NCBI GenBank assembly: GCA_020698575.1
Contig: CM036257.1
Coordinates: 23,513,520-23,577,519 of the forward strand
Length of the DNA stretch: 64,000 bases
DNA from: Bostrychus sinensis
Lineage: Eukaryota > Chordata > Actinopteri > Gobiiformes > Eleotridae
Reading direction: 5' to 3'
Shown here: positions 12,536-24,867 of the stretch, in pieces
How positions within the stretch are numbered: the first letter of the stretch is position 1
Layout of the letters: each line of letters starts with the position of its first letter
Position numbers and translations under genes: made by a program
The notes under the pieces: generated by a model
The model's database searches: none
Told to the model about the DNA's origin: nothing
What the model saw: the letters and a program-made list of their open reading frames with translations, nothing else

Positions 12536-13766
12536 ACAGCACTGTAGGTCAACTGTCAAGGGTCAAATTACTTAAACTAAAACTTGACTTTCATTACTTT
12601 CTGAGTTATTGTCACACTATAAAACCACACGTGAACTTGAACATGAGTTTCCATTGACAGTAGTTCAAAGGTCACAGTCACACGCCCTGCTCTTTCTTAT
12701 CTGGATGACACGCTTTCACAACTAGCCAAATGTTTTACAGTAAATCCTGCCCAAGTGGTTTACCAAGCTCATTGTCTTAGTCATTGCAGCCTAAGCAGCT
12801 TTGCAAGACTTTGTTCTTACCCACAGATGCATTTCAAAAACTTCTAAACTTCCCCTGTCTCAGCTTCAGCCAGTTGTGCGTGCACGTGATGGATGCAAAA
12901 GGCAGAGAGAGGAAGCACAAAGGTGAAGAGAGCAATGGAGTGTGACTGCTTTTAAATGCTGAATTTGTTCATTGAAATTCAGCTCATGAAGACCGTGAGT
13001 GTCGGTGAAAATATGTGAAAATGCCCTAAATAGAATATAAGTACTTAGCTGCCCACTGAAAATGATCAGTGCGGTTTGAAGAGGTTTTGGTTTTTCGGGA
13101 CAGCTAAAAGTCTGTAGAGAGTAGAAATTCTGTGGCATTGTTATTGTATAAAAACCTTCTCATAAAATGAATGGAGGAAATCTTAGTGTGAGATCATTTT
13201 AAAGCCTAATAAGGGCTCTAATGTATCTGGAAACATCTGAAACTTAGAAAAAACAGAGTAGTACATGACCTAGAAATCCATTAATTGTATTTTAGACCCT
13301 GCTTTCAAGAGCCTTTTTGTAACCTTTGTAAACTTTGATGTGTAATTTGTACAAAACTTTAATGTTAACCCATTGTGAATTTGGTTTGATAGTTTTGACC
13401 CTCTGCAGCTGAACATTAGGGTTAGTAGGAACAGTGATGTCATTCATGCATGTGTTGTTAGACCAGGATGGTGAATTTGCCGTAATGTATTTTCAGTGGG
13501 AGCATAAACCAAACATGTCTTAGACTCCCCAGTTTATTATTTATGATATTATGAATCATGTTTTGCAGCCACATACGCCACATTTTGCATTATTTTGCCT
13601 AACCAAAAGGGTTGGGGGATGGCTGTGAAATAGTAAAAAAAAAAAAAAACATTTAGCAGGTTTTTGGTACAGTATACTGTGCTCTACCAGGTGAGCATGA
13701 TATAAGACTGAAAAAATAATTCATGATGTGGAACTAGGCAATACATTTTACAAAATCTAATCATCT

Positions 13767-14097
13767 TAAGGTAGACTGTATTGTCCCCATAGGAGAATTT
13801 GTGCTTTGCATGTGACCCATCCCATTGGGGCATATTACCGCTGGGGCAACCAGCGAGCAGTAGGCAACCGCACTGCAGCACCTGGGGACCATTCTCCAAA
13901 TCTGAGCCAGGATCCTGGTCAGGAGTACAAAGCTCGAAAATCATGCGGGTTTTAGGTTGATGGAGAAAACCGGAGCACCCGCAGACAGGGGTAGAACATG
14001 CAAACTTCACACAGATAGGCCCCCCACTGTCCAGGATTCAAAACTGGGACCTTTTTGCTGTGAGGTGACTGTGTGCGAATCACTTTGCCACCTACCT
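13767..14097 (-). repeat. tRNA-headed SINE, copy of a family with a LINE-like tail
   Basis: Read on the minus strand it starts with an A-box-like GTGGCAAAGTGATTCGCAC and a B-box-like CAGTTTTGAATCCTGG. GTGTGAAGTTTGCATGTTC follows, then a tail matching the two other full copies at 37263-37572 (-) and 51440-51764 (+). All three share CAGGATCCTGGCTCAGAT-type and TTGACCCATCC-type blocks. Confidence 0.75.
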
Positions 14098-15159
14098 ATG
14101 ACTCCTGCTTTCAGCCATATCCCAGACATCTCTTTTTACTTTGTGGTCAACTGGGAAAATCCTGGGATAGGATTTTTTTGCCTAATACAATGAGTGCCCG
14201 TTGGTTGGACTGCGATTAATACTGATATTTTAGTAAACACCTCTGGGTTATGGTGTCACATGAACACCTCAATTTCATAATTTTTTAAGCTGAATTTAGT
14301 TGTGCCACTTGTCCATTTCATGTTTCAGATTGTGATAACAGGATATAAAACTTTAAAACAACTCTCAGCCTGGAGCGTGGCCCTGGGACAGGTCCAATGA
14401 CGTCTGTCTGCCGTCTGTAAGACCACACTCCTCTCTATTCCCACAATAGCAGTATGTTTAGCCAACAGGATGGTGAAATGGTGTTCCCGGTCTCACTGCC
14501 AGCTCCCTTGGGTCCTCTCTGCCGTCATCTCTTTGTTTAGATCAGTGGCCGGCCTGGGTTACATCGCCGCCCGTCGAGAGTGTCTGATGGCTCCCCTGTG
14601 CTCCCCAGTATGACATCCATTCACGCTGCGATGGGACTGTGACAGAGTGGTGCGATGACTAATGATACTGTTTTAGTGGATCAGGAAAAAAGTGTTGCAG
14701 TCTAAATTGATCAACTTTTCTTGTCTTATCTTTGAGTCAAATGCATCTTATCTGTGTTTTGGACATAAAACCTCAAATGATTCATCCAGCCACATAACTA
14801 TATCTCCCATCTAATTTCTGACCTCGTGTGGTGCGCAATAATTGGGTTGTCTTTGGCAATTGAGATAAAATTGTTTGGTAATGTGTGTCCCAAATGTTCT
14901 AGTATTTCATCCTGAGACTTTTTGAAGGTTTCATCACGCTCATTTTTACTTGGTTTAGCCTTGGCCGTGAGTGGTTTATTTGCGCGGATTAATCTTGTAA
15001 TCAGTCAAAAAATGGTTAATTGAAAAAAATATTTTTCACTAAATCCTGCTAACCACTTATGTTTGTATGTTTGGTTAAAGACTGGAATTGCTCTTGTTAG
15101 CGTTTACTAAAATCTTTTTACATGTATCATAAAAAATCTTTAACTGCCCATAGTGAATG

Positions 15160-15295
15160 AGTGAGTCTGTGTCGGTTTAAGTGTCAGCCCTGTGACACTG
15201 GCTATTATCCAGGGTATGTCCCGCTTCAGGCGCATAGTTGCTGGGATAGACTTCCCATACACTAATAAAATAAGAGGAAGCTGATGAATGAATGT
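15160..15295 (+). repeat. SINE tail fragment
   Basis: GTGTCAGCCCTGTGACACTGG, CAGGGTATGTCCCGC and the AAGAGGAAGCTGATGAATGAATG end match the tail of the 2120-2440 copy. Confidence 0.5.
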
Positions 15296-15345
15296 ATCAT
15301 AAAATGCTCTATAGGTGTTGTCTCAGATATTTTGTTTTCCAAGTT

Positions 15346-15416
15346 TCATCCATCTTCTTCTGCTTATCCAGGGCCAGGTTGCAGAGGCAGCAGTCTAAGC
15401 AAAGCTGCCCAGACTC
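15346..15416 (-). repeat. LINE 3' end fragment
   Basis: The complement reads like the end of the element at 52935-53270. CATCTTCTTCTGCTTATCC, GGGCCAGGTTGCAGAGGCAG and CCCAGACTCCCC are its diagnostic blocks. Confidence 0.5.
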
Positions 15417-15429
15417 CCCTAGTGATTTA

Positions 15430-15675
15430 ATCCTAAGCATGATTGTTCCAAGACTAAACTGGGCCTAAACCAGAACAAAATCAGGAGTAAACCTGAAATA
15501 AGCACACAAGAAAAATTTCTGTTTAAAAAGCCTGCACCATGAGTATCTTGGGCCCAATCCAGGTCTAAACTGGGCCTATAGCATTTTCAAAAATCGCAGA
15601 CACACCTGAATGCCACTAGAATGAGCCCGTGTAGCAACAGTGGTACCTGTCCCACAATGTGGGAACCACTGCTTT
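15430..15675 (-). mobile_element. hAT-like element fragment
   Basis: It ends in CACAATGTGGGAACCACTGC, the inverse of the GCAGTGGTTCCCACATTGTG-type end typical of hAT repeats. The interior has repeated AAACTGGGCCTA words. The left end was not found. Confidence 0.45.
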
Positions 15676-16524
15676 AAAATACTTGACTCTGTCTTGTCTC
15701 TGTGCTCTTTGGTCTCAGCCGTGACTGGTTCTTGGAACACAGATGCAGGGAAAATGTCTTGCAGACTAAAATGTAGTCAAATTTAGTTTCTTTGCCTACC
15801 ACAGAAGCCTTGACTTTCCAAAACTTTCCATTTTGTCTCTGTCTTTGTCTTAGTCACAACTTGTTCTCATTTAGTGTGCATTTGAATACCACAGTAAAAC
15901 AGAAAGTCGCTGTTCATTGTGTGTTACTCTTAAAGTGTTTATCTCTTCCGTCCATGTGTCGGCGTCTTGCATGCACTGCTGAATCCGTGCAGATGAACTC
16001 TCAGTCGTGCGGGGATGTGACTGATTTGGGTCAAAGAAGTGAGTAATAAATTAGGCTTGTATAAGAGGGTGCATCTGCCTCTTAGCTACAAATATGCAGA
16101 TCTGCGGGGCATGTTACTGAAGTTATGATATTGAACCATATGTGACACTGACGAATATCCTTCACAGTCGCAGAGATGACAGACAGGATCTGTCAGCCGC
16201 TATAGCAGTGGGATGGAAACGCCACTTTCTCTATTAATATACCCCCGGAGGTTTATGAGGCTGGGTAACGTGTAACACAAACAGCTGAGTGTTAACATAT
16301 GCTGACTGCTATCAAACAAGCCCGTCATGTGATCAGATGTGATGGATCCACTCCATTACAGTCCTCAGGCCAGATTTACCACACAGACGCTCCCTGTATT
16401 TCTCGCTATTGGCTCTCTTAAAGATTAATTTTGCACTAAATTCCACATGAGGTACTGAAAAATGTGTGCTGCCCTCCTATGGTTGATCTCTATTAGAAAC
16501 TACTGAAGAGAAGTAGCCATAGAA

Positions 16525-17145
16525 GTGGTTCTGAAACAGTGGTGCAGGTTTCACTGGCGGTACGCTGCCTTCTTCTGGTGGTGCTGGCGTCTTTCGCAGT
16601 TGAAGTCCTGATTTTGTTTTATTTAAAGACACTTTTATTCAGCTTTAGTCCATGATTTGTCCTTGTTTAGGCCTGTTTTTTTTCCTGGTTTTGTCCGGTT
16701 TAGTCCTTGTCCTAGTCCTACCAGAGATGGTGAGCTGTGAGTTGTTCTTGGAGTCGTAGCCTAAACACTCGGGACATGACGAGACAGTACTGTTGCTTGT
16801 CAATGTATAGGCTTATTTGTTGTTATTAGAGTTGTCCTATCATTACTGTATTTTAAATTCGTATAAAATAAACTTGACTTGGTCTTGGGACCAAAAAACT
16901 TCAGATTTGAATTTTGGCCAAAGATTTGGACTTGACTTAGACTTGGGGTTAAAGAGTTGTGCGCATCTCTGCTTGGTACAGTTCCTATCTTTGTCCTCAT
17001 TGTGAAATGTATTTTTCTGTTAATCTCTATTGTATCCCTTGGTTTAGACCTAGGTTAGTCCAGATTCCAGCCCATTTTGATCCATTAAAGCTGGTACTTG
17101 GATAGTCAAATCATTTCTGAGGTGTCAACATTTTGAGAATCCCTG
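16525..17145 (+). mobile_element. hAT-like element, 621 bp, copy 1 of a dispersed family
   Basis: It starts GTGGTTCTGAAACAGTGGTG and ends ATTTTGAGAATCCCTG, whose complement starts CAGGGATTCTCAAA. The ends thus resemble CAGTGGTTCTCAAA-type hAT termini. The interior shares GTCCTGATTT, TTTAGTCC, CTTGGTTTAGACCTAGG and ATGGTACTTGGATAG-type blocks with 40375-40700. Confidence 0.6.
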
Positions 17146-17749
17146 TAAATAGACCATTATAAATCCTTCTACCACTCCTTTGCCACCTTTTTCGGTCTTG
17201 TCCCAGTCCACTCTTGTTACCGTGAGGAGGACGTCCATTACAATGCGCTGACAGCTGTCAATCACAGGTCCAGACCCTTGCATTTTGGTTCTTCCCCTCG
17301 GCCTCTGCCTGGTCTCTGCCCACCTTTCCAGCATTTTTCATCTTTGCCAGTGAGAGAGGCCTGAGTCAGAGGGGGAGTTGCTTTTTAAGTGCCTCTAAAA
17401 TGCTTTGAATTGTGAACAAATTATACAAATTTCTCACAAAAACAACTTGACATTTTGTACTTGCATTTTTAACATTACCATTCAATTTAAATGGAAATTT
17501 ACAGCAATTTCTTCACCAAGGTTTCCAAGACACGACTATATTAACACCCCCTCAACACGTTCAACAGTTTTGCACATGTAAGTAAAAATGAGTCATAATT
17601 AGTGGTAATCAGCAAAACTGCGTGTTACAGCAAGACGCAACTTTTGTATAAAGCTTATTTTTCAAAACTGGTGTCTGGTTAGGTTTACAACTTTCTTGGC
17701 CCCAGATAAAACTTGTAAAAGAATGTACATATAGGAAAATTATTGGACA

Positions 17750-17963
17750 GAGGCTGAATAAAGTGCAGCTTATGTGAAGGCCAGAAATTGCTTTAATTGC
17801 ATGAAATGGTAAAACTGATTCTGAAATACTCTTGCCTTAAAATGTGTAGTGAAATACTTTTGAAACATTACTGGCTCTGCAAAAAGTTCATCACAATAAA
17901 ATAATCTAAAAATATGAATGTGGTAAAAGTGGATGAAACTATGAGACCAGTTGGGAACCACTG
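17750..17963 (+). mobile_element. hAT-like element, partial relative of 6129-6362
   Basis: ATTGCATGAAATGGTAAAAC, GCAAAAAGTTCATCACAATA and the right end GACCAGTTGGGAACCACTG match the corresponding parts of the 6129-6362 element. The left end is degraded. Confidence 0.5.
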
Positions 17964-18003
17964 TCATAGGAGAAAAGCATGCAATAGATTTGGCAATTTT
18001 CAA

Positions 18004-18273
18004 GGGGCTATATTGTGCTTTTATTCATTTTTTAAAGCAATCTTGGTCACCTCTAGAACTGCACATTGCACATTTTACAACATTTAGCCAGCCATTTTAC
18101 TACAAAATGAAAAATATCTGAGGAACCAGTGGAAACAGAGCTGTAGAACATTTTTTCTGTAAATGAATGAGAGCAGGGTGTGCAGTTGATCACCTCTTCC
18201 TGTAGTGGGCAGTGGCGTGTGCAGCCAATCATTTTGAGGCAATTGAGAAGAACATTTTGCATAATATAGAACC
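18004..18273 (+). mobile_element. Miniature inverted-repeat element, family B
   Basis: The left end GGGGCTATATTGTGC and the right end GCATAATATAGAACC are imperfect inverted repeats (12 of 15 pair). The interior (AATCTTGGTCACCTCTAGAAC, CCATTTTACTACAAAATGAA, GGAAACAGAGCTGTA) recurs at 42288, 52611 and 56095. A non-autonomous DNA transposon is the simplest reading. Confidence 0.7.
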
Positions 18274-18446
18274 TTTAAATAGCAATTTTCAAGACATTGT
18301 TAACACAGCAACATACAGTATATAGTCTTGCCAACTTGCAGTGCTTAATTTGTAAATCAAACGATGCCGGAACAAGATTTGCACTTTGACACCAGAGTCC
18401 ATAAGGCCAACACTGATACCAGAATATACACACAACACAATGCATA

Positions 18447-18795
18447 GGCGCACACAGATGCCAAAATACCAAGCAGTTGCTCATTTATACTCAAATTATA
18501 TTTTAACATATTTGTTAACATTATTATACATTATAGCCAGGAAATCCTTTACTGTATCTAGTTGTTTAATACATCCCACACCGCAGTCATGTCCAGCGAC
18601 TCCTCCTCCTCGCTGCATCTCACTTTACTCCGTGCATCCGGGGCAGTCCTGTGTCACCCACCCATGACCTCACATAAGGAACCAGGCTGAATTTTGACAA
18701 GGGGGGTCCAACAACATTTGGAAGTGTGCAGAGAGGCTCGGTTTATGCTGCAAATCAGCTTCATCTGTGAAAGCTGTCTTTTTGATTTTTTTAGT
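18447..18795 (+). repeat. Dispersed repeat, inverted copy at 58037-58393
   Basis: Blocks such as GATGCCAAAATACCAAGCAG, CCTCCTCCTCGCTGCATCTC, GGGGGGTCCAACAACATTTG and CAAATCAGCTTCATCTG are found in reverse complement at 58037-58393. Identity looks high, perhaps 85-90% by eye, over about 350 bp. Both copies are non-coding in all frames I examined. The family is unknown. Confidence 0.75.
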
Positions 18796-19484
18796 GCTGG
18801 GGTTACTTTTGTTTTTGGCGAATTGGCGCCTTTTGTCTGTGTACGTGACTCACATAAATTACCCATCAAGCATTTCTCAGTATGTCTATAAATAATGATA
18901 ATCTAATTTATATTAAAGACCTGGATTCAATAATAGTACAGCTGATTTAGTTGTTGTATTTTTTAGTTTATTTTAATGTTTATTAATTTATTGATCAAAT
19001 TAAGCACTGCCATCTTGTAAATATGCCTTTGCACATGCATTCATCTTCATCTTCCAGGGAGGACTTGCAGACACCACTTGGAGCAATTTTATATGATCGG
19101 CTTAAAGATTGAACTCACAACATTGTTTCTGAAAGACATGAGCACTAACTAAAGACCTGTGCACCCAATATGCCTTGCCAGAATATTCAACGTGGTGCTT
19201 TTACATTTTGCAACAAGATGTCAGTGAGCTGCTCTACATTCGTCTATCTTCTGAAGCTACTTAAAAGCACCGTTTGAATTGATGTTATCATGTACTGCTT
19301 TATACGTATATAAACTATGCACATATGCTACAACCCCAATACAAACCACAAAAAAAAAGTGTCAAACAGTCAGCGAAGCAAACACTTTCTGTGGTTCACT
19401 AAGAAGGTCACACTTTATTTCACATTGCCACTACCAACTTGACACTGAATCCTTATCATTTGTATGTGAATGAATAGCAGCTGT

Positions 19485-19501
19485 GGGGGGGGGGGGGGGG
19501 G
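19485..19501 (+). repeat. G homopolymer, 17 bases
   Basis: An uninterrupted run of 17 G follows CTGT. No gene context beyond the intron. Confidence 0.9.
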
Positions 19502-19905
19502 CCGTTAGAAGTGTTTGACTCTTGCCTGTGCACATATTTCCACAAAACGTCTCGTATTTTTAAATGGTGCGACACATTTGCAATGCCTTTTTTAACAGCG
19601 TGAAGATTGAGCCAGATGTTGCTTTCATTAATGCTAGCGACAGCCTGTGTTTTAAAAGCCTATGTTTGACGATAAGAGAGTGCCAAGCCTCCAAACGTGT
19701 TTTCAATATGTCCCTAGGGTTATTCTGCCGTTTCTTTTAACGTCCGTGTAATTTTATAGAGATATGGGTTGAAATAAATAGTTGCTAAAAACACACAGGA
19801 CAGATTAACTGTTGGAGTGCTGCAGGGTTGTGGGCACTCTCTGAAATTGGAAATGTTTTATTAATCAGTGTTTTAATGAGTTTATGTGGCTGTGTGTTGC
19901 TGTAG

Positions 19906-20020
19906 GTCGATCATGACAGACCTGTACTACCTCAGCCAGGCCGATGGAGTGGGAGAGTGGCGAACCAAGGAGGCTAAAGACTTGTCGGATCTGGTCCAGA
20001 ACAGAATCACCTACTTACAG
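19906..20020 (+). CDS. fut8: fut8 exon: entry into the catalytic region
   Basis: This exon is 115 nt. Its first base completes AG|G (Arg), and SIMTDLYYLSQADGVGEWRT, KEAKDLSDLVQNRITYLQ follow, ending on a whole codon (CAG). It aligns to human residues 161-199, with SIMTDLYYLSQ and ITYLQ identical. In the enzyme this links the helical stem to the Rossmann-type catalytic fold. The acceptor is TTGCTGTAG and the donor is CAGGTAAAC. The in-frame Met in SIMTDL should not be taken as a start, because the upstream exons continue the frame. Confidence 0.97.
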
Positions 20021-20174
20021 GTAAACACGCACACACTCTTCACATTTAGCCACATGCATACTTCTTTAATTCACAACTATATTTAGAGTGCAGCCTAGAT
20101 TTGACAGGTTTGTATTTACATGGCCCAATTTAGATTTGTTGAAAATGAGTAGTCCAAAAGTACCTGCTTTCTTT

Positions 20175-20330
20175 TCGGCTTTCCCCTTCAGAGGTTGCTA
20201 CAGCGCATCGTCTGTCTCCTTGCATGCAGTGGTTTGACAAAAAGGTTTTAAGCCAATCCTGACACAACCCTTACCATTTATCCTGATTTGGGACTGGCAC
20301 CGGCGTACACTTGCTTGTGACCATCAGAAG
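20175..20330 (-). repeat. LINE/SINE 3' tail (RTE-like fish repeat)
   Basis: TTTCGGCTTTCCCCTTCAGAG, AACCCTTACCATTTATCCTG and GGGACTGGCACCGGCGTACAC are the inverse of the CCTGGATAAATGG tail family. Confidence 0.55.
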
Positions 20331-20809
20331 TTATGTTGAAACAAAAAAAAAAAAAAGGAAATTCCCATGTAATTTCTAAGGACTGTAGATTATTGCTATC
20401 AAGGTTTGGTGTATTGGTGTTAGTTATTTTTAGCTTATGAGAAACACATTGTCACATACTACAATCCACTGCATTTCCAACCATACTGAACTACTTTTTT
20501 CATCTTATTTTATTTAACTTATGTCATCTTATTATTGTAAATTTGTATGCATTCATTTATCTTTGTCATATGCCTTACTGGAAGACATGAAAATTTACAG
20601 ATGACCTAGAAATTATAAGTATAGTATATATCCTCCTGATGTAAAAACGATGTCCAATTTTTTCATTTTTTCTGACTGAATTTGAGAAAATTCAAGCTAA
20701 TTGTTGCACATGCAAGATAAAATACTGAGAAATATTCTGAGGTCCTATTTTTTTTTTTTTTTTATGTTTACATATGCAGACATGGATAGGATTAGGATTG
20801 AGTACATTA

Positions 20810-21020
20810 TGCCCCAGTGTTCTTCAGTTGGTAGAGTTGGCGCGCATACAGAGATATATATATATATAGGGCAACTACAGCCTGCCTCTGCGTTGTAGGT
20901 ACAAGTCCATGCTCTGACAGTTTGCCGAATGTCCCTCCCTCGCTCTGTCCCCATCATGTCCTCATATTACCCAGCTATCCTATTAAATAAAGCTGAAAAA
21001 AGGCCAAAAAAATCATCTTT
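20810..21020 (+). repeat. tRNA-headed SINE with internal (TA)n
   Basis: CTTCAGTTGGTAGAGTTGGCG is A-box-like. After a TA run at 20852-20868 come CAACTACAGCCTGCCTCTGCG and a B-box-like GTAGGTACAAGTCCA. The body matches 36721-36905 (ACTACAGCCTGCCTYGGCGTT, GACAGTTTGCYGAA, CTCTGTCCCCAT). Confidence 0.6.
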
Positions 21021-21849
21021 AAAAGGAAAAAAAGTACATCAAAGGGACAATTCATGTTTGATGTTTTGTAGATAAAGTCAGAGATGTTTTGGACATGAAC
21101 AGAGGAGGGATAGTGAATATATGCGTAGAAGGATGCTGAGGTTAGAGCTGAAGTTAGTTGGAGGCAGAGGATATGGTAAGTAAAGCTTTTCACACACATT
21201 TATCGAACATCTAAACAAAAACGTACGCTCTTATCTTACATCTAAATGCATCAGGACGCCTCAGAGTCTAAACACAGGTCTAATTACACGCCAACACATG
21301 CAAATAAAAAAAAGCAGGAGATGCATTTCGACGCCATGTCGGTGTGTTTTCCTCAACGCGTACCAAAGGCGCATATGTGTTTCTGCAAACATCTTTCACA
21401 CTCCGGCGTCTCATTTGCACCATCCATAACTGTCAACAGCAGTTTCCTGGAGAGGCAGGTGAGCGCTGTGATAGGAGACAGTGGGATCTGACAAGAGGGA
21501 TCCTTGTAGCCTGTCAGCACTTTAAACACACAAACACACACGCACATACACACTCAGTGCACACGGCACTAAACGCATGCAGGAGACACGCCGACATACT
21601 GGAAGATGTGCATGTGCAGAGTCGCAAAAATGTCTACAGGAAACACACCCATGATGGATTGATGCACTTCCTTTCAGTGCGCAGATATTTACATACTGCT
21701 CTCGTGGGGTATGTAAATATGTTAGATTAAACAAGCTGTTAAAATGCCTGGTTGTTTTTTAACCTCTTGGTCTTTTACTTGACAATTACAGTGACAAAAA
21801 TAGATTCATTACATTGTGTACATATATTTATACAGAGCGCGTTTTGGCT

Positions 21850-22175
21850 CCTATATAAGTATTTATTTTTTTAGATTTTAACCATGCTATAATATTGTTT
21901 CCACCTCTAAACATACCTCAAGTAATATTTTGTTTCACTCATACGTGTTTAAGTATACCTGTATGCTGTTAACATCATGTTGCTAATAGCTGTGCCATTT
22001 TATTCACTCTCCATTCCCCAACCATTGCCAGCAGGGGGCGTCAGACACATAACCCAATCATTTTCTGCAAAGTCAAAGTTCCAGCTCCAGTACAAGTGTT
22101 TTTCTATATACACGTACATTATTTTGATTTATAAAACTAATGCTAAGGTGTCCAAAACTATTTAAAAAAACTATT
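21850..22175 (-). mobile_element. Miniature element, family A copy
   Basis: It matches the inverse of 28618-29160: AACCATGCTATAATATTGTT, TCCACCTCTAAACATACCTC, ATCATGTTGCTAATAGC, GCCAGCAGGGGGCG and AAGGTGTCCAAAACTATTT. It gives one of the uninterrupted versions of the site filled by the hAT element at 26985. Confidence 0.65.
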
Positions 22176-22254
22176 AAAAAAAGGACAATATAGTAAATAA
22201 TTAAGTAAATATAGTTATCCCATTACCTTGAAATATTGTCATTAATACTGGCAT

Positions 22255-22500
22255 TATGGGGTGCAAGAGGTGTATGGGTCTCAAGGTTTCGGGTTCAATC
22301 CTTGGGCCTGTCCTCTCTGTGTTACAGTGGGTTCTCTCTGGATTCCTCCCACTGTCCAAAGACATGCATCTGTAGATGAACAAGTGAATCTGAATCGCCC
22401 CTAGTGAATGAATGTGCAATGATCAACTGTCAGTGCATGTCTCTGTGTCACCCCGCCTCAGGCCCCTAGTTGCTGGTAAGGGCTCAAATTTAGCTGAGAA
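22255..22500 (+). repeat. tRNA-headed SINE
   Basis: The B-box-like GGTTTCGGGTTCAATCCTTG is followed by the fish SINE body GTTACAGTGGGTTCTCTCTG, TCCTCCCACTGTCCAAAGAC and the GCCCCTAGTGAATGAATGTG tail. Confidence 0.7.
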
Positions 22501-24435
22501 TAAATTGTCTTAACATAAATTAAACAGAAACAAACCGAAGAGCATGTGTTTTTAGCATCTGTTCTTGTTTATTTGCTAACAAAACACTTAAGACTTGTTG
22601 GATATATCTTTTACTCTCTGGATACTTAGTTTAATTCCTTGCAGTGCATCCCACGCTTTCTCAAGGATTTAACCATTTTATCTGTTTTGAATTACCGTTC
22701 GAGGCTATATAACTTCGCGATCACTACAGTAAACCCAAAGCGTGTCCTCTTTGCCCTGTGTCCGGGACAGTGGCAGCCTTAATGAGTGCGGGCGCGTTTG
22801 ATGAAGAGCACCCAGTCGGTCTGGCCGGGCGGAGACAGGCAGTGCCACTAACAGCTGCTGTCACCACCGCTGAGGGATCACAGCGCTCCACCAGCTGCCT
22901 TTGCTAATTCATCAAATACACATGCACACACACTAGCTCACTCTGCTACAAACCTGATGCTAAAATCTGCTGTTTTTTACACTGTCTCACAGATACAAGC
23001 AGCGTAAACAAGATAAAATATACTTTATGAAATCCCAGGCTTCTCGAAGATCTAATTGAAAAAGGCAAATGAAAAAGAATTATAGATACATTAAGAAGAA
23101 CAGAGCTATCCACGCTATCTGTACAGATAAAATAGCAGTAAAACTCTCCAGCTCACTGGGGCCATGCAGACAGGAAGTCAGGATTTATATGGTCTATCAA
23201 ACAGAGGAGACGTGCATGGAGTGTCCACCGGGAGCAGCAAAGGCAGAGAAGTACATGTCTCTGCCTTGTACTGACCACTGCAGCAGCTGGAGGATATCCA
23301 ATAAAAATGTTAGCGGAGACAGGATTAGCAATGTGAGTTGAGTCTATTCCAATAGCTTCCTGCCAGTAAACCTGTGATTTTCATTACTTGTTACTGTTCA
23401 AAGCTAACAACTAACTCCCATTGCCAAGTTCTAGGTGTTACATCACAGATTCCACATCTCTGAAAACACAGTGACAAAGAGGTTTGCACTGTTTTTGTGT
23501 GGAGTTTGCATGTTTTCGAAGACAGAAACTTGTACTTCTCGTGCATGCGCAGTGCAGTGCAGTGGATACGCATGCAATGGAAATCCCTTGTTAGATTTGG
23601 ACAGTAAGAACAGTTAAAGATTAGTTTTTTTGAGAATACAGATTTTCTGTTTTATGAGGTTCTATGCAAGAGAAATGAGCATAGTTTTTTGTTTTGTTTT
23701 TTAATTGCTGTTTTGAGCTTTTCAGCCTGAGATAAATAGATAATAGATTTTTCCTTTGAACTGCAGCGTAAGATGCCCAAAGAAATGCAAAAATCGGCAT
23801 ATTTCTTGGTTGCTGTAATGCAAAATTAATCAGTTGCACAGTTTGCTGATGTACTAACGCCTGTCATCATAATACGAGTCAATACCGTTTGTGCTAAATG
23901 TAGATCACAAATACGCAGGAACACCCAATCCTTATCCTGCTGTCTGTCCCAGCCTCTTCTCCCTTTGTTTCTGGTTTAACTAACTCCATCTCTGCGCCTG
24001 CTCCATCTGTCTGCCACCATACACTTACACTCAACATACCCAGCTCCTCAACAGTCTGAATTATGAGCCTTCATGGATGACATTAGAGGAGCAATGTTGC
24101 AAGATTGTGTTTAGTTCATTAGTGTCACATGCTAATCGTTTCCGTGGCGCTGTTTCCAGAGATTACTCCAGTGCTAATGATAGTGGGCATCCATCACCAA
24201 TCTGCGCCTCACATTTGTGCACATAAATTAAGCTCAAAACAATGAAATTATGGTTGTATTCCTGATTGACAGATCATTAAAAAGCCAAATTTCATTACAA
24301 ACTAACAAATGCGGTTGTCAGTCACAGCCCTGATTTTTAATGTTGCCTCAAAGTGATTTTAATGAACGTGGATTAAGAACAATGCCCTTAACACTTTCAG
24401 CAATTGAAGTCATTTTACATAGATATTAAGATAGT

Positions 24436-24521
24436 GGTTCCCAAATGGTGGGTCAGGATGCAAAAGTGGGCCATAGGAAGGTTGAATATATTTAAATTTT
24501 CAGTATTCAGCTTACTGTAAG
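24436..24521 (+). mobile_element. hAT-like left end, interrupted
   Basis: TAGTGGTTCCCAAATGGTGG and GTCAGGATGCAAAAGTGGGCC match the left end of 6129-6362. The element is broken off where the 24522-24818 insertion begins. Confidence 0.45.
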
Positions 24522-24818
24522 CAGTGAAGGGCGATACCACACTTTTTAGATTTGCTACGATACTGATTTAGATTTTCCGATACTGATCATGTCCTATGAG
24601 TGTATGTTTTTCAATCAAAATATTATTACCCTTAACGACATATTACATGATCAATACTTGCCACTTAACAACTTTAATGTGCACAGTATAAAATAAATAA
24701 CTTGAATGCACACAGTAGTGGGTTGTTGTGGAGGTGTTTCACATGAATTTATTAGTGTCGATACTTTATTCAAATAATCAATACCCAAGTATCGATATAT
24801 CAATACCACCCATCACTA
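24522..24818 (+). mobile_element. hAT-like non-autonomous element, 297 bp, with target duplication
   Basis: The ends are CAGTGAAGGGCGATACCAC and the complement of GTATTGATATATCGATAC... preceding CACTA; that is, CAGTGAAGGG/TAGTGATGGG inverted ends. Flanks ACTGTAAG (24514-24521) and ATTGTAAG (24819-24826) agree at 7 of 8 positions, which fits the 8-bp target duplication of hAT elements. The interior repeats GATACTGAT words, common in this fish family. Confidence 0.75.
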
Positions 24819-24867
24819 ATTGTAAGAATAAATATTGTTTTTGGTTTATGTCACACAAAAATTCTAT

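Larger units (their letters stand above)
9528..19905 (+). other. fut8: fut8 intron, 10.4 kb
   Basis: It starts GTGGGC and ends GTTGCTGTAG. The repeats I could place are a Tc1-like end (about 10270-10357), a GAGACC/CTTGGTC element (11140-11535), a minus-strand SINE (13767-14097), a minus-strand LINE tail (about 15346-15416), hAT-like elements (15430-15675 minus, 16525-17145, 17750-17963), a miniature element (18004-18273) and a large repeat (18447-18795). Unrecognised but non-repetitive stretches include 14360-14680. Confidence 0.9.

Noticed and set aside
19906..20020. ATG in SIMTDL as a translation start
   Set aside because: The two upstream exons join this exon in frame and encode conserved stem sequence.
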